Below, piece by piece: positions 1-11,270 of a DNA stretch of 64,000 nt. The translations under genes and the position numbers were made by a program. Below the pieces are notes generated by a model that searched no databases, was not told the DNA's origin, and saw only the letters and a list, made by a program, of their open reading frames with translations. Each line of letters opens with the position of its first letter. The stretch's first letter is position 1. The DNA lies in NCBI GenBank assembly GCA_948567375.1, contig OX419755.1, forward strand, positions 77,956,931 to 78,020,930, in the 5' to 3' direction. Source of the DNA: Lunularia cruciata (lineage: Eukaryota > Streptophyta > Marchantiopsida > Lunulariales > Lunulariaceae).

Positions 1-1095
1 CATGTGAGCTTGGATCTCATCACATCTTTGCCAAAGACAAAACAAGGACACACTGCAATTGTGGTGTTTGTGGATAAGCTTAGTAAGCAAATCTACTTGG
101 CACCAACATGTGATACCGTGGATGCTCCAACCTTAGCACAAATCTACTTTGACAATGTCTTCAAGCATCATGGGATACCACGTGTACTCATCTTCGATTG
201 TGATCCTTGATTTACTAGGAAGTTTTGGCAAGCACTCTTTCAAATACTCGGCACCAAGCTTGCTTTGTCCACGGCCTATCATCCTCAAATTGATGGACAA
301 ACCAAACGTGCAAATCGTAAATTGGAGGATATGATGCGTGCTTTTGTCAATGTCCACCATACTAATTGGGATGAATGTCTTGTAGTTGCAAAATTTGCCT
401 ACAATAATCCAAATAGGCAAGCATTGGTATTTTTTCCTTTCTTTCTCAATTTTGGCCAAGATCCACTTGTTCCAGATTCTCTTCTTGCTCCCCCCCCCAT
501 CTCAAGTTCCTCATACTTCCACATTCTTGACCACTATATCCCACTCTCTCCAACAAGCCAAGTCTTACTTCCTTATTGCTCAAAATTGGCAAAAACAATA
601 TGCAGACCACCATCGTCGTGATCTCACCTTTGAAGTTGGTGATAAAGTCATGTTATCCTCTAGTAAACTTCCTCTCCGACTTGTTACCCAAGTTGGTTAA
701 CTTGCCCCTAATTGGATAGGACCCTTTGATATCACCTAAATTGTCTCTCCTATTGCTTATCAACTTGCCTTGCCTTGTCATATGCGTATCCATCCTATCT
801 TTCATATTTCCAATTTGAAACTCTTTGTTCCTAACCCCTCTTCCTTTTCCTCTTGAGTCCAACCTCCCCTCTTCCTAACCCTATCAATGATCATGAGGAA
901 TACAAAGTTGATTGTATCCTTTCACGTCATCATATTCAACAAGGCCGTTGCCAACATACGTAGTTCAAGGTCCTTTGGAAAGGGTATCCCCTTCATGATG
1001 CCACATGGGAACCTCTTTCTCACCTCCCAAAATGCACAAACGGCCATCCAAGAATTTGAAGCTTCATTGGCAAAGAGGACGTCATCAACTAGTGG
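1..1095 (+). pseudogene. Ty3/gypsy chromovirus integrase and chromodomain, decayed
   Basis: This is the 3' part of a Ty3/gypsy pol gene. The opening reads as the integrase catalytic core (SLDLITSLPKTKQGH, then FVDKLSK). After an in-frame TGA near 208 it continues with STAYHPQIDGQTKRANR and an AYNN block, which are typical of the retroviral integrase core. The integrase C-terminal region follows (FEVGDKVMLSS), and then a chromodomain-like stretch near 965-1035 that reads about WKGYPLHDATWEPLSHL in another frame. Stops and frameshifts make it non-functional. The element is cut by the left window edge, so protease, reverse transcriptase and RNase H are not visible. Chromodomains identify the chromovirus branch. 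Confidence 0.9.
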
Positions 1096-1105
1096 CAGGG
1101 GAATA

Positions 1106-1560
1106 TGTAACAATATGGAGTTTAGTGACAAAGTTAGTCAGACTTACGAAGTAGCATATAAGACAAATTAGCCTAGAATATTCTGGAAATATCTAGGAAG
1201 CTTCTTGGGAAGCTTCCCGGCTAGCTTAGCTTGCACCGCAAGTAAGTAGCTTCTAGAAGGAAGCTTCTAGAAGCTTCCAACTAGCTTAGCTTTCATGTCA
1301 AGTAGACGACTTCTAGAAAGAAGTTTCTTGAGAAGCTTCCTAGTTAACTTGGCTTGCACTCTAAGAAAGTGGCTTGAGGAAGCTTCTTGAGAAGCTTCTC
1401 AAGGGCCTTGTATGCTACCTATGAATACCAAAGCCAAAGCTCATGCTAGGCATTTGGATTTTTTCCTCATTCAAGTGTCCCAATGTGAGTTTCCATTCTC
1501 CTATTTCTCTCTTCGGTCTCGGTCTTTTACAACCAACATCCAACATTAAAATCTTCATCA
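1106..1560 (+). repeat. Chromovirus 3' LTR, family B
   Basis: A purine-rich stretch (AGTGGCAGGGGAA) just before TGTAACAATATGG looks like a polypurine tract followed by an LTR start. The LTR body has repeated blocks built on AGCTTCTAGAAGCTTCC with TAGCTTAGC (about 1180-1400). A diverged minus-strand copy of the same sequence lies at about 61680-62106, which supports a real LTR unit. The right end is approximate. Confidence 0.6.
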
Positions 1561-1724
1561 ACCTTTTGTGAGCATAAATTATATAAGGAATGAATTTCCT
1601 AGATTGGATGATGTACTATCTCATCATCAAAAGTCTCTTCACCTTACCCATGAGTGTCATTTACCTCTCCTTGAGCCAATCTACCTCACCTTGTATATGA
1701 ACAAAAGTGGAACCAAAGGCTAGG

Positions 1725-2285
1725 TGTAATGCTAGTAGCTAGACATATTATCTAGAGGTGGAAATTGGCTTAGTAATATCTAGAAAGAAATTATATATGG
1801 TGGAATAAGGTGTCACCAAAAGAATACTTTCACTAATCAAGCAAGAGCCAAAAACACCTTGAAAACTTTAGAGCCAATTTTGGAGGTCTAAATGGATGAA
1901 TTAGGCCTCAAAAGTTTAAAGAAATTATATCTCTCTAAGGAAAAAATTTTGCCTAATCCTCCCACTATTGTCTCATTGATAGTTTTCCAATGGTACTTCA
2001 TCCATGCAATTATGAGCTTCTTACAAGAAGATTCCCTAAGATTCTCTTTGATTGAACTTGTTTGACCAATCAAATAGGACAAGGACCAATATGTCACCCA
2101 TCCATGCAACTAATCTAAAAGTGTAGCTTTTTGACATGTCACCAATCCATGTATTTGATCCAAGGGTGGAGCTAGCTTTGAGGAGATATTCTTTGTTATA
2201 TAATAAAGACAAGGTGCTCCTTTGGGGCATTAGAGTATTGAGTGTAAAGCTTTGTGTTTCTTCTCTTGGGAATTTTCCTATCCTC
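1725..2285 (+). repeat. LTR family A, plus-strand copy
   Basis: The copy begins TGTAATGCTAGTAGCTAG and continues with blocks also found at 7800-8460 (plus), 2500-2828 (minus), 2836-2982 (minus) and 61490-62385 (minus). The minus copy at 62385 directly follows a polypurine run and a chromodomain-coding remnant, so the family is best read as an LTR. No coding region is attached here, so this is probably a solo LTR. The end is approximate. Confidence 0.6.
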
Positions 2286-2828
2286 AAAATATTATACTAG
2301 GTCATCTAAAAGCCTTGATCTCCATACAACAATAACACCATCATATGACAACACTCTAGGCTCTTCTCTATGCATTCTATGTTGATGAGGCTTAGTTTTT
2401 GTTACCATAGCTTGCATCTTTGTACAAATAGCATGCGGTGCCATAGAAGATGAAGATAGTATCTCAAAGTTGGTCAACAAGATTTGACTAAAAGGAATCT
2501 TTAGAGAATATTCATGTAGGAATCTCTAAATTGCATGGGTGAGGTACTATTGGAAAGCTCTCAATGAGACAAAAAAGAGGGCGGGTTAGGCCATCCTTTT
2601 CTCTTTCAAAGGAGAATTTGCACATTTTTTAGGCCTAATTCATGAATTTAGGCCTCAAAAATTGGCTCTAAAGTTTTCAAACTATTCTTGGCTCTTGCTT
2701 TATTAATAGAGGTATTCTTTTGGTGATACCTCTATCTGATCTACTTAGTCTATCATCTATAGTATTCTTCTAGATATTACCAAGCCATTTTTTTCCTCTA
2801 GATAATATGTCTAGCTATTGGTATTACA
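2286..2828 (-). repeat. LTR family A, minus-strand copy
   Basis: Read on the minus strand it begins TGTAATACCAATAGCTAG at 2828 and runs through the same first 200 bases as the copy at 1725. It lies head-to-tail inverted against that copy. The distal half (2286-2500) is more diverged and its assignment is weaker. Confidence 0.5.
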
Positions 2829-2829
2829 T

Positions 2830-2982
2830 TTCATGTTATTTTTGGCTCTTGCTCTATTAGTAAAAGTGCTCTTTTGGTGACACCTCTATCTGATCTAACT
2901 AGCCCATCATGCCTAACATCTTTCCAAATGTTTCAGGTCAATTTTCATCTCTAGATAACATATCTAGCTATTGGTATTATAT
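2830..2982 (-). repeat. LTR family A, truncated minus copy
   Basis: A second, truncated minus copy of the LTR start abuts the copy ending at 2828. It repeats the 'ggctcttgctctattagtaa' block and ends at CTAGCTATTGGTATTAT. Confidence 0.5.
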
Positions 2983-5404
2983 GATCCATGAGAAACATAT
3001 CTCCTCTTCCTTGTGGTACCATCCACCAAAGCAAATGCAATGCAATGCAAATATCTCCAAAGTCAAAGCGAAAGGCCGATAATGAACAGTTCATGTATGT
3101 GTGCCTTGTCCCAAGTGTGTGCAAACTCAATGCATAGAGTAACCTAAAACAACACATCATTTAAATATATAGCTAACTGAAAAAATGAATCAAGAAGTAA
3201 AAAAAGAGTCAAAGTATAGACTTACATTGGTCATAAATGATTTGCATCACTTGGAAATTGAAATAGATTTACTTGCATAGCCAATGCTTCCACTCATGAA
3301 AAGTGGCTTTTCTAGGATGGATACTCAACTGCACTTGCATAGCTATGGCTTCGCTCAAAATGCTAGGTGGGTCTATTGGTAGGGAAGATGGTTTTGCTCA
3401 AGAAAAATAGGTTTGCTTGATTTTCTCATTGGAGTTGCTTAAATTACCATGTCTTTGCTCAAAATCAGTTTGGATTTGCTCATAGGGAAGATATCTCCAT
3501 TTGAGAGGAGTGTGTTTCTTCAAAAATCTAACTAGCTCCGCTCATGCATCAATGGCTTTGCTTGGAACAGGAGTTGGCTTTGCTCTATGGGAGTGAATTC
3601 CCTTAATTAGTAGATAGGTTCACTCATTTGGGTGCATGGTTTAGGGTTTTGCAATTTGATTGAACCTTTGAAAAATTTTTAGACAAAGACATGGCAACTT
3701 CAACAAATACTTAAACTTTTGACAATTTGGCAATTCAAAATCTAGACTAAGAAATTAAGAATGAAATAAGATATAAAATCACATGGAGGACACATCTATT
3801 CTAACCCCAAATAGATCTTGAGGCCTAATAAATTGAGGTCTACTTCATGAATTCATTCCACAAAAGCTCTTAGTTCTTGTCAAGCCATGCCCAATTGATT
3901 TGAGTCATGTTATCAAGGAGTTGGTAAAATTTAATAAACCATGATCTCTTGTTGATATCCTCCATATTCAAGAGTCAAAATATTTCTTGTACTTGGGATA
4001 TATCTTCCATGTTTCTACACACACTCTCTCTACTTTCCAATTTTCAAAAGCAAAGCCTTCTTAACCTTGATTCTAAAATTGGTCTTTGCCTTAGAAACAT
4101 GCACTCTTGCTCTTACTTCTCTTAAATTGATCTCTATATTGCCCTTGAAATAGGCCTCTTAGTGCCTTTCAAAATTTCACTTTCAAAATTGGTCTCTTTG
4201 ATATTGATCTTTGTCCTCAAAATGTGATCTCCTTGTACTTTTCAAAATTACCTTTTGAAATTTGCCTTCCATGCCTTACCTTTCAAAAATTCTCTACCAA
4301 TAATTTAAATTGGGCTTCTCTTTTGCCTTGCCCTTTGCCTTGCTCCTCAAAATGGCCTTCTCTCTCCTTCTCTTAACCTATAAATAAATTGGCCTTCCTT
4401 TCTCCCTCTCTCCTTCCCCCTTGGCTCTAAAAAATGCAAAAGGTTTTTGAATCTAAAGGAATGTGCCCTCTTATATAGAACTCTACTCTATTGAAAACTC
4501 TCTATTCCTCTTGCTTTAGCAAACATAGAAGGTTTTAGCTTGTGAATCTAAGGAATTAGCACTACTATTATGAACTTTGAACTCTTACTCTCAAAAAAGT
4601 TGGAGAGTTTTGAATGTAAGGGAATTTTCCCTCTTACATAAACTCTTGATGCTCTATGAGCACTCTTGATATTGCTTTCAAAATTTTCCCCTCACCTTTT
4701 GTTTTCTTTGCTCAAGAAATTGCACTCCTCATGTAGGAAACTTCTACACACCATTTGAAATGATGACCTATTATCAAATTGCCTTCCCACCATTATCAAT
4801 TCTGAAACTCAACTCTTTTTGCCTATGAGAAAGAGCATACTTTTGCTTAGGAAATGTAACTTCTACACCATTTGAAAAGACCCTCTTTGCTATAAAATTA
4901 TACTCTATCCATTATCAAATTTGAATTTTCTCTCCTATCTTCCATTGGGAAAGAGTTCACCAAGGAATCTTTCCTATAAATGGGTAAACCGAACCTCACA
5001 ATTTGCAAATGCTTGCTCAAATTTCACATGGAAGGACTTTTTTAATTAAACTCACATATTTATGGACAAACCAATTCATTTTACAATCCAATACAAAAAG
5101 GAAATCAATTAAATACATTAAAGCATCAAGAATCAATTCAATTGAAGCAATGTAATCAATTCACTAAAGCAAACCACTAACTTGACTGATTTAATCACCA
5201 TCAAATATTATGAGCATTATGAGCAACTCCAAAGAATAAGAGTGATCCCTAAACTTGACACAAATTGAGATATAATGTAACACAAGTGAACCTATACAAG
5301 GTATGAGCAAACCCATTATGCATAAAAGCAACACTTATGTGAAATGAGCAAGCCCATCTTTTGAAAATGGGTCTTTTGGGTCTTTTGAAAATGGGAAAAT
5401 GGGT
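2983..5404. other. No gene recognised; decayed repeat-like DNA
   Basis: No ORF here resembles a known family. Around 3240-3620 the words TTTGCTCA and GGCTTTGCT recur irregularly, which suggests decayed short repeats. From 3900 to 5400 the sequence is AT-rich with many short C/T runs on the plus strand. I see no splice-consistent coding pattern. Confidence 0.4.
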
Positions 5405-5570
5405 TGTACAACTTTCATAGGTTGGATATCTTAGGTGTGATAGGGCAGATTTCTCACATAGACTCTATTGGTGCTTAGTTCCATTTTGTTAATTTTTGTC
5501 TCTCCCTTGTATGGCTTGATGGGGTCTTCCCATCCTTCATTTTTTCTATGCGGTCACCTTCTTCTTTTGA
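5405..5570 (+). repeat. LINE-like 3' tail, copy 1
   Basis: This stretch (GGATATCTTAGGTGTGATAG, then CTTGATGGGGTCTTCCCATC, then GCGGTCACCTT) matches the reverse complement of 34480-34625 along about 150 bases and shares its core with 56930-56985. At 34.5 kb the sequence lies directly downstream of and within the end of a protein-coding fragment, so I read it as the 3' end of a LINE-like or other repeated gene. Confidence 0.6.
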
Positions 5571-6266
5571 AAATGAGTGAATCTATTCAATACACAAGCA
5601 AACTTAGTGTGAAAATGAGCAAATCCATAAAGATATCGATAGTCCATTATCAAATCTATTTACTTCAAGCAAGCCCATTGCTAAAACTAAAGAATTATGA
5701 CATAAAAAGAAAAAATCTTGCATTTATTCATTTCATAAATCTGGTACAAACATCCACAAGGGTTTCAATTCAAAGCATAGCTAGTTTCTATTACTACTTG
5801 CCTAGTATGCTTTCTAACATGGTGATTTCTCCCACCACCTCCCTCCATGAATGAATGCATAAAATTGGCCTTGTCTCTAAACTTTTCTTCCTCTTCATAG
5901 ATCATACCTATTTATCAACAAGTTGTGCAATATAACACATGTAGAAATCTAAAACAAAAGATGTGAATTACTTTTCTTGTTATTAAATTGAACTATTGGC
6001 TCACAAAGAGAATATTAACATGCTTTCAATATCTTAATGAAATATTCATTTTCATGTCTTGTTCAAGCCACACATTGGTTGAAGTCCTTCTTTTCTTGAG
6101 AATGTGCTTGTTTAAATGAAAGCATAAGATGATACATTAGTACATATCATACATCTCCTAAAATACATTATTGCTCAAAAGGAACATATGTTCTTGTGTG
6201 ATTGAGATCTGCCAAAGCTTTGACTTCTTTAAATATGTCATATCATGACATAATCTAAGGATTGTT

Positions 6267-6496
6267 GTGCAAAATCACACCTTTCATTAGCCATCCACTA
6301 AACACACTAATCCATACTCACTCTAAACATTAAAAAGAATTCCCGTGCAAAATCAAACCCTTCATTAGCCACCAACTAAACATACATTAATCTATACTCA
6401 CTCTAAACATTAAAAAGAATTCCCGTGCAAAATCAAACCCTTCATTAGCCACCAACTAAACATACATTAATCTATACTCACTCTAAACATTAAAAT
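6267..6496. repeat. Three-copy tandem repeat, ~79 bp
   Basis: Three head-to-tail copies start at GTGCAAAATC (6267, 6345, 6425). The second and third are nearly identical, while the first is more diverged. The array abuts the 3' side of the Harbinger-like fragment. Confidence 0.85.
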
Positions 6497-7046
6497 AGGG
6501 TACCCACAATATGGGAAGTTTTTTACCTCCAAGAAAGTGTATAATTTGGTGCTTGTCCTTACATATCACTTGACCATTAATTGAGTACTTGTCATTTCTA
6601 CTGAAATTAACTTTCCCATCAATATAAGGCCTTTGAGACAAAAGAAAAAGAGTCCCATCCACAAGCCCTACAGTCAAGAAATCCATTTCATGCAAACATA
6701 GATGAAATTCCAACTCTCTTGTTAATTCTATGTTATTGCACTTCCTTTCTAAGAATGGAAAATATTGCAATGATTAGTCAATGTGTAAACATGATCTTTG
6801 ACCCTATAGTAGTTCATCATAATTCATTCCTTTGGCAACATAGGTTCCATTCCCATTATGGCCAAAATGATTTATTGTTAATACAACTTGTAGCCATGTA
6901 GATATTTGGTATCTTCTTGGATCCCTCCTTTTAAGAACATCATGCACTTTGAGCAAATTCACTAAAGGGAGAAATGTGTCAAAATCCATCCTCACAAGCT
7001 GTTTGAAAGTAAGAGGATCAAGCACAAAAAAATATGTATATTTCAT
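6483..7046 (-). pseudogene. PIF/Harbinger-type transposase fragment
   Basis: Two minus-strand ORF pieces join into part of a DDE_Tnp_4 (HARBI1-like) transposase. The upstream piece (7046-6804) has DPLTFKQLVRMDFDTFLPLV, then NHFGHNGNGTYV. The downstream piece (6770-6483) has VGLVDGTLF, which holds the first catalytic aspartate context, and then NFSRNDKYSINGQVICKDKH, the conserved block after it. Homology stops after IIHFLGG, so the second and third acidic residues are missing. No terminal inverted repeats were found. It is a dead fragment. Confidence 0.75.
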
Positions 7047-7799
7047 TTCAATACATTACAAAATTTTAATCCTCTTCCTAAAATATCTCCTCTCATGGAT
7101 AAATTCCCACCATTAAGTAAGCTTTTTTACATCCATGCACTCTTCTTTGTTTCATTATCCTATATCCCAATCTTATGAAGAATCTAACCATTCATCATTG
7201 GTCCATTCCTCAACACTATTTTCAAATTAGATCATTTGGATGTGCATGAACTTTACATTCTTTCCTCATCAGTTTTTTAGTACTAAGGTGACGCATGGTG
7301 GAATTTTTATCACTTAGAAAAGTCATATTGGAAGTGGAGAATCATCAAAAGTAGTTTTTATTAAGTAAAGTATGAACATAAGAAGAAGGAACAATAAATG
7401 TGTATATCAAAGCTCATCCCAAATTACATGCCACAAATCCCACGCTATCCATATCGGTTGCTTAGTTGGATAAAAATTTGGAGCATGAACTATCAAGAAG
7501 CATGAATTGTTGAATTAAATTTGTATATCACATGAGAAAGCAAGGAAAAGAAAACAAGGGAAGAAGAAAAAATTTAGATTTGAAATTGGGACATTTCAAG
7601 AAGCAAGGAAGAGAAAACAAGGGACAATGAAAATTTTGACTTCAAATTGGGACATTTCAAAGGATGTGACCTTTTGAGGGAGATTACACATGACATTCTA
7701 TTTGAATGGTTATTAATGAATGTTATTAATTTAATTAATTTTGATAGAGATACATGGTTTTCAAGTTGAAGAGAAAAATTATGAAGGTAGTAAGGATTA
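7047..7799. other. No gene recognised
   Basis: This is AT-rich sequence. A phrase built on AGGAAAAGAAAACAAGGGA appears twice (about 7544 and 7607), followed each time by ATTTGAAATTGGGACATTTC-like text, which indicates a local duplication of about 60 bases. Nothing coding is seen. Confidence 0.4.
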
Positions 7800-8460
7800 T
7801 GTAATACTATTAGCTCGACATATTATCTAGAGGTGGAAATTGGCTTGGTAATATATGGAAGGATGTTATATATGATGGTCTAGGATCAAATAGAAGTGTC
7901 ACCAAAAGAGTACTTTCACTAATAGAGCAAGGGCCAAAAACCCCTAAAAACTTTAGAGCCAATTTTAGAGACCTAAATGGATGAATTAGGCCTTAAAAAA
8001 TAAACTTCTCTTCAAAATAGACCATGTTGCATTCTCTCTTGCAAATTATCTTGTTGAGAGCTTTTGAATAATACCTCACCCATACTATTCTAAAATTTAT
8101 ATAAGAAGATTCTCCAAATATTCCCTCAATCAAATTTGTTTGACCAGATAGGACAAGGATTAACATGCCACCAACCCATGCAATAATCTAAGGGTGAAGT
8201 ATGATGACATTTCACCAATCCATGTATCTGATCTAAGGGTGGAGCTCCTTCTGAGTGAATCCTCTTTGCTATATAATAAAGACAATGTGCTCCTTTGGGA
8301 CATTGGAATATCAAAGGATGAAGCCATATGTTTCTCTTGTATTTCTTCTCTTGTGTTTCTCTTGGTGGTTCTCTTGTCCTATGAACATTACAGATTATCT
8401 TTTATTATTGCGTGTATAAAACTAGGAGACAATGAAACATTTGACACTTATTAATGGTCT
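7800..8460 (+). repeat. LTR family A, long plus-strand copy
   Basis: It starts TGTAATACTATTAGCTCG and follows the copy at 1725 through the shared blocks 'gaggtggaaattggctt', 'tttgaccagataggacaagg' and 'atctaagggtggagct'. Its distal segment (about 8330-8540) is repeated, diverged, at about 8630-8840, an offset near 295 bases. Confidence 0.6.
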
Positions 8461-8639
8461 AAGAAGAATTTAAGTCATATGTTATCACTTGTTCTATCAA
8501 AGTAAATATTGCAATATAAGAAAAATATAAAAAGATATAAGAGATAAGCAAAATGTCAATAACAACCACTTATTTCTTATCCATAGATGATATATGTTTT
8601 GTGCAATACTCTTTTTTAATGGAATAGAGTATTGAAAGG

Positions 8640-8845
8640 TAAAGCCTTGTGTTTCTCTTGGAAGTTCCTTGTCTTGAGAACATTAGAAATTGTCTTTTAT
8701 TGTTGTGTGTATATAACTAGTAGACAATGAAACATTTAACATGTATTAATGCTCTAAGAAGAATTTAAATCATGCATTACCACTTCTTTTGTCAAAGTAA
8801 ATATTGCAGTATAGGATAAATATAAAAATATATAAGAGATATGTA
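8640..8845 (+). repeat. Direct repeat of the distal LTR-A segment
   Basis: It repeats 8340-8540 with moderate divergence. Shared words include 'gacaatgaaacattt', 'ctaagaagaatttaa' and 'caaagtaaatattgca'. It runs directly into the RNase H remnant. Confidence 0.7.
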
Positions 8846-9304
8846 AAAAAGAACTATTTTGTTACAAAGAGAGGAGGGTTGGCAATGATCTTTGGTCTCA
8901 AGAAGTTTAGACACTACTTGATTAGAGGGAAAACCACCATTGTCACGGATCACAAGGCTTTGAACTACATCTTCAACAAGCCTAATGTTGAAGAGAGACT
9001 AGCAAGGTGGATGATACTCTTGTCTGAGTATGACTACACCATTGAGGATAGACCAAGAAAGAAACATGCAAATGATGATTCGTTATCTAGAGCCTATGAT
9101 CATGATGGAGATGAGCCAATGGATGATTTGTCCCCGGATGAGGAGCTCATGACAATCTCAGTCACTAAAGAGGTTCCAATGGAGTACAAGGAGATTGTGG
9201 ATTTTGTAACAAGAGGTAACTATCCAAAAGGGATGCATGCTAGGGAGAGGAAGGCCCTTGTAGCAAGATCTAGACCTTACACTTTTTCACCAAGGAGCAG
9301 ATGA
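8846..9304 (+). pseudogene. Ty3/gypsy RNase H fragment
   Basis: The fragment matches the reverse-transcriptase-linked RNase H domain. It has NYFVTKRGGLAMIFGLKKFR, then IVTDHKALNYIF with the catalytic-type aspartate in TDH, then ARWMILLSEYDYTIE. The end of the domain (KKHANDDSLSRA) matches the conserved ADxLSR block. The reverse transcriptase that should precede it is absent, and the left border falls in LTR-A-like sequence. The reading frame closes at 9304 just past the domain. Confidence 0.85.
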
Positions 9305-9310
9305 TCTATT

Positions 9311-9793
9311 TTGAAGAGGAGTGGGATAACCATGAAGACTTCAACCATATATTCTCAATTTCAATTGGTATATGGTATTGAATCTACCCTACCTATTCAC
9401 TTTGATCTTCCTACCTTCCAAAGCATTCATAGGAGATTGAAGAAAGCACAAGGAGGTGATGCAGAGAAGTCAAGGAAGGAGCAACTCATGGAGTTGGAAG
9501 AGGCAAGAGCAGTTACTATGGTTCGAGTGGAGCAAGTCCAAAGGAAACAAAAGGAGAGCTATGACAAGAGGCAAGACAAGAAGAAGGTGGAGCCTTTCAA
9601 AGAAGGTGATTGGGTAATGTTGTTTGATTCTATTCGATTCAAGAGAGTACAAAAGAAGTTTTTACCTAAATACTTTAGACCTTTCATAGTGGAGAAGGTG
9701 TGGGGCAATTACACCTATGATCTCAAGGAGTTGGGAGGAAGACACTTTGATAGGATTAACCATGATAAGTTGAAGATGTATCATAGAAGGTAG
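9311..9793 (+). pseudogene. Ty3/gypsy integrase C-terminal region
   Basis: This ORF has QLVYGIESTLPIHFDLPTF (the end of the integrase core), a charged stretch, then FKEGDWVMLFD and FRPFIVEKVW, which form the integrase C-terminal SH3-like region. It ends at YHRR. Comparison with the family order shows that the zinc-binding and DDE core parts of integrase between 9280 and 9330 are deleted. This element therefore cannot integrate by itself. It belongs with the RNase H fragment upstream and the LTR downstream. Confidence 0.85.
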
Positions 9794-9841
9794 AGAGACC
9801 TTCACTTTGAGGACAAAGTGAAAACTTAGTCCGGGGGTAAA

Positions 9842-10533
9842 TGTAACACCCATTTGTACATGTGTGTGGTATTGTGATATTTAGCTTGGTATTACAAGTA
9901 CTTGAGAGATATTATTTATACAGGGATAAAGAATGGTTCTACATTAGTCATGATTAGCTAAAGTTAGTCATAGCAAAGATAGAGGGGACCTTAATTTAGA
10001 GGTGGTGGAAAAGATGAGCACCACTATTTTGGATTCTAGTGTGTTGACTTAGTATTATTCCTAGGTGTTTGGCTTTGAGGAAAGAGTTGAGAACTCTTGG
10101 GCCCGCAAGCCTTTTTGTTTTGGATTCTTCTATAGTCCAAGGATAACCTATGTGAAGAAATCCTTGACTTAGTGGTTGGATCAAGATAAGATCACATGCT
10201 AGTGGAATATGCCCATGTGGATGGATATTCCTTTCTACTTTTTGACTTTACTTGACTTTTAGTCTAGTAACTTGAGTTACTACGGTAATTAGTAACTTTG
10301 GTGCATAACTATTTCACAAGTATATAAACAAGGGGTGAGGAGGTATTCATCATCCTTTCATTTGCAACTATCTCTCTCTCATTGAGTTCTCTAGTGAGCA
10401 ATGTCTTGAGTCTTGGAGTGTTAGCCTTGGAGGAGTATGATGGAGTTGGGGTTCCTTGCCTTCTTAGTCCATGGTGCGCTACCATAATAACCATCAGAGG
10501 TTCATCCTGAGTGAGAGACAAGCCGGCTCACAT
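9842..10533 (+). repeat. 3' LTR of the plus-strand gypsy copy
   Basis: The purine-rich GTCCGGGGGTAAA directly precedes TGTAACACCC at 9842, a classic polypurine tract and LTR start. TATATAAACA at 10321 is a plausible LTR promoter TATA box. The end is placed at GGCTCACA near 10533, because reverse-transcriptase homology of the opposite-strand element begins just after it. The end is approximate. Confidence 0.65.
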
Positions 10534-10706
10534 GTATGTTGGTTGATAGGATAGTAATCTCCACATATCCGCCTATCTGTGTAGTTGCCATGCATATCCT
10601 TCTTGGCTGGCATCATTGTCGCTGATGCATACTCTCCATGTGAAATCTCCACCAAACCTGATTCAAAAAGGTCACTACTATGGCTTTGAATCAATGTCCT
10701 CTCCAT
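10534..10706 (-). pseudogene. Gypsy reverse transcriptase, N-terminal piece
   Basis: LVEISHGEYASATMMPAKKD followed by RRICGDYYPINQHT matches the start of Ty3/gypsy reverse transcriptase (usually a CGDYRPIN-type motif). Homology ends at about 10534, well before the catalytic YxDD box. It is in the same frame (modulo 3) as the methyltransferase C-terminal part at 11423-10977. Confidence 0.85.
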
Positions 10707-11270
10707 ATCACTATATTGCTAAGGATGTTGGAAAACTTGTGTATCACTAGTTAGCTCAATCTGTATACTAGGTCCCTTTAGAGCACCCAAATCATTCATA
10801 TTGAAGGCAAAAAAACTTGTGTGGCTCCTCAAGGACCTCCAAACCCTCTGTCTTTCCTCTCTAGTAAGCTTGGGTCCAAGATCTCTCTCCCAAGTATCCT
10901 TTATAATTGTCGTAGGAGTAGAAGACGTACTGACTAGTTGCTACACTGGGCCCTTTGGAGTAATAGTGTCATGCCCTCAACCACTAGAAGTCCCAACCTC
11001 TGTGTGAAAAACTCCCTCCACTTTGGCTGCAAGCTCCACACGTCCTCTAGCTGCATCCCAAGTGGACCAAGGGTGTAATCCAACTAGCCCATGCTCACTT
11101 GGATGGACTCCAAGTAGACCACTCTCCCTAGTAGCTACTGGTTGTGTCCCAAGAATACCATATCTACTTGGTCCATCACTCCCAACATGTGCTTGAATTG
11201 TCTCGATAGGCATAGGGCTCACAAGTGTCAGAATGGTGATGCCTATCAAGCGCATCCTACGGTGCTCTGC
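10707..11270 (-). other. Linker between methyltransferase and reverse transcriptase
   Basis: This stretch sits inside the pol frame of the methyltransferase element. The translation is rich in Gly, Thr, Pro and His (blocks such as GLLGVHPSEHGLVGLHP) and shows no domain I recognise. It is probably a low-complexity linker with several stops. Retroviral pol linkers are often unconserved. Confidence 0.5.

Noticed and set aside
1180-1400. Possible CRISPR-like or regulatory array (AGCTTCTAGAAGCTTCC words)
   Set aside because: The spacing and units are irregular, and the block recurs in the family B LTR at 61.8-62.0 kb, so it is LTR internal structure.
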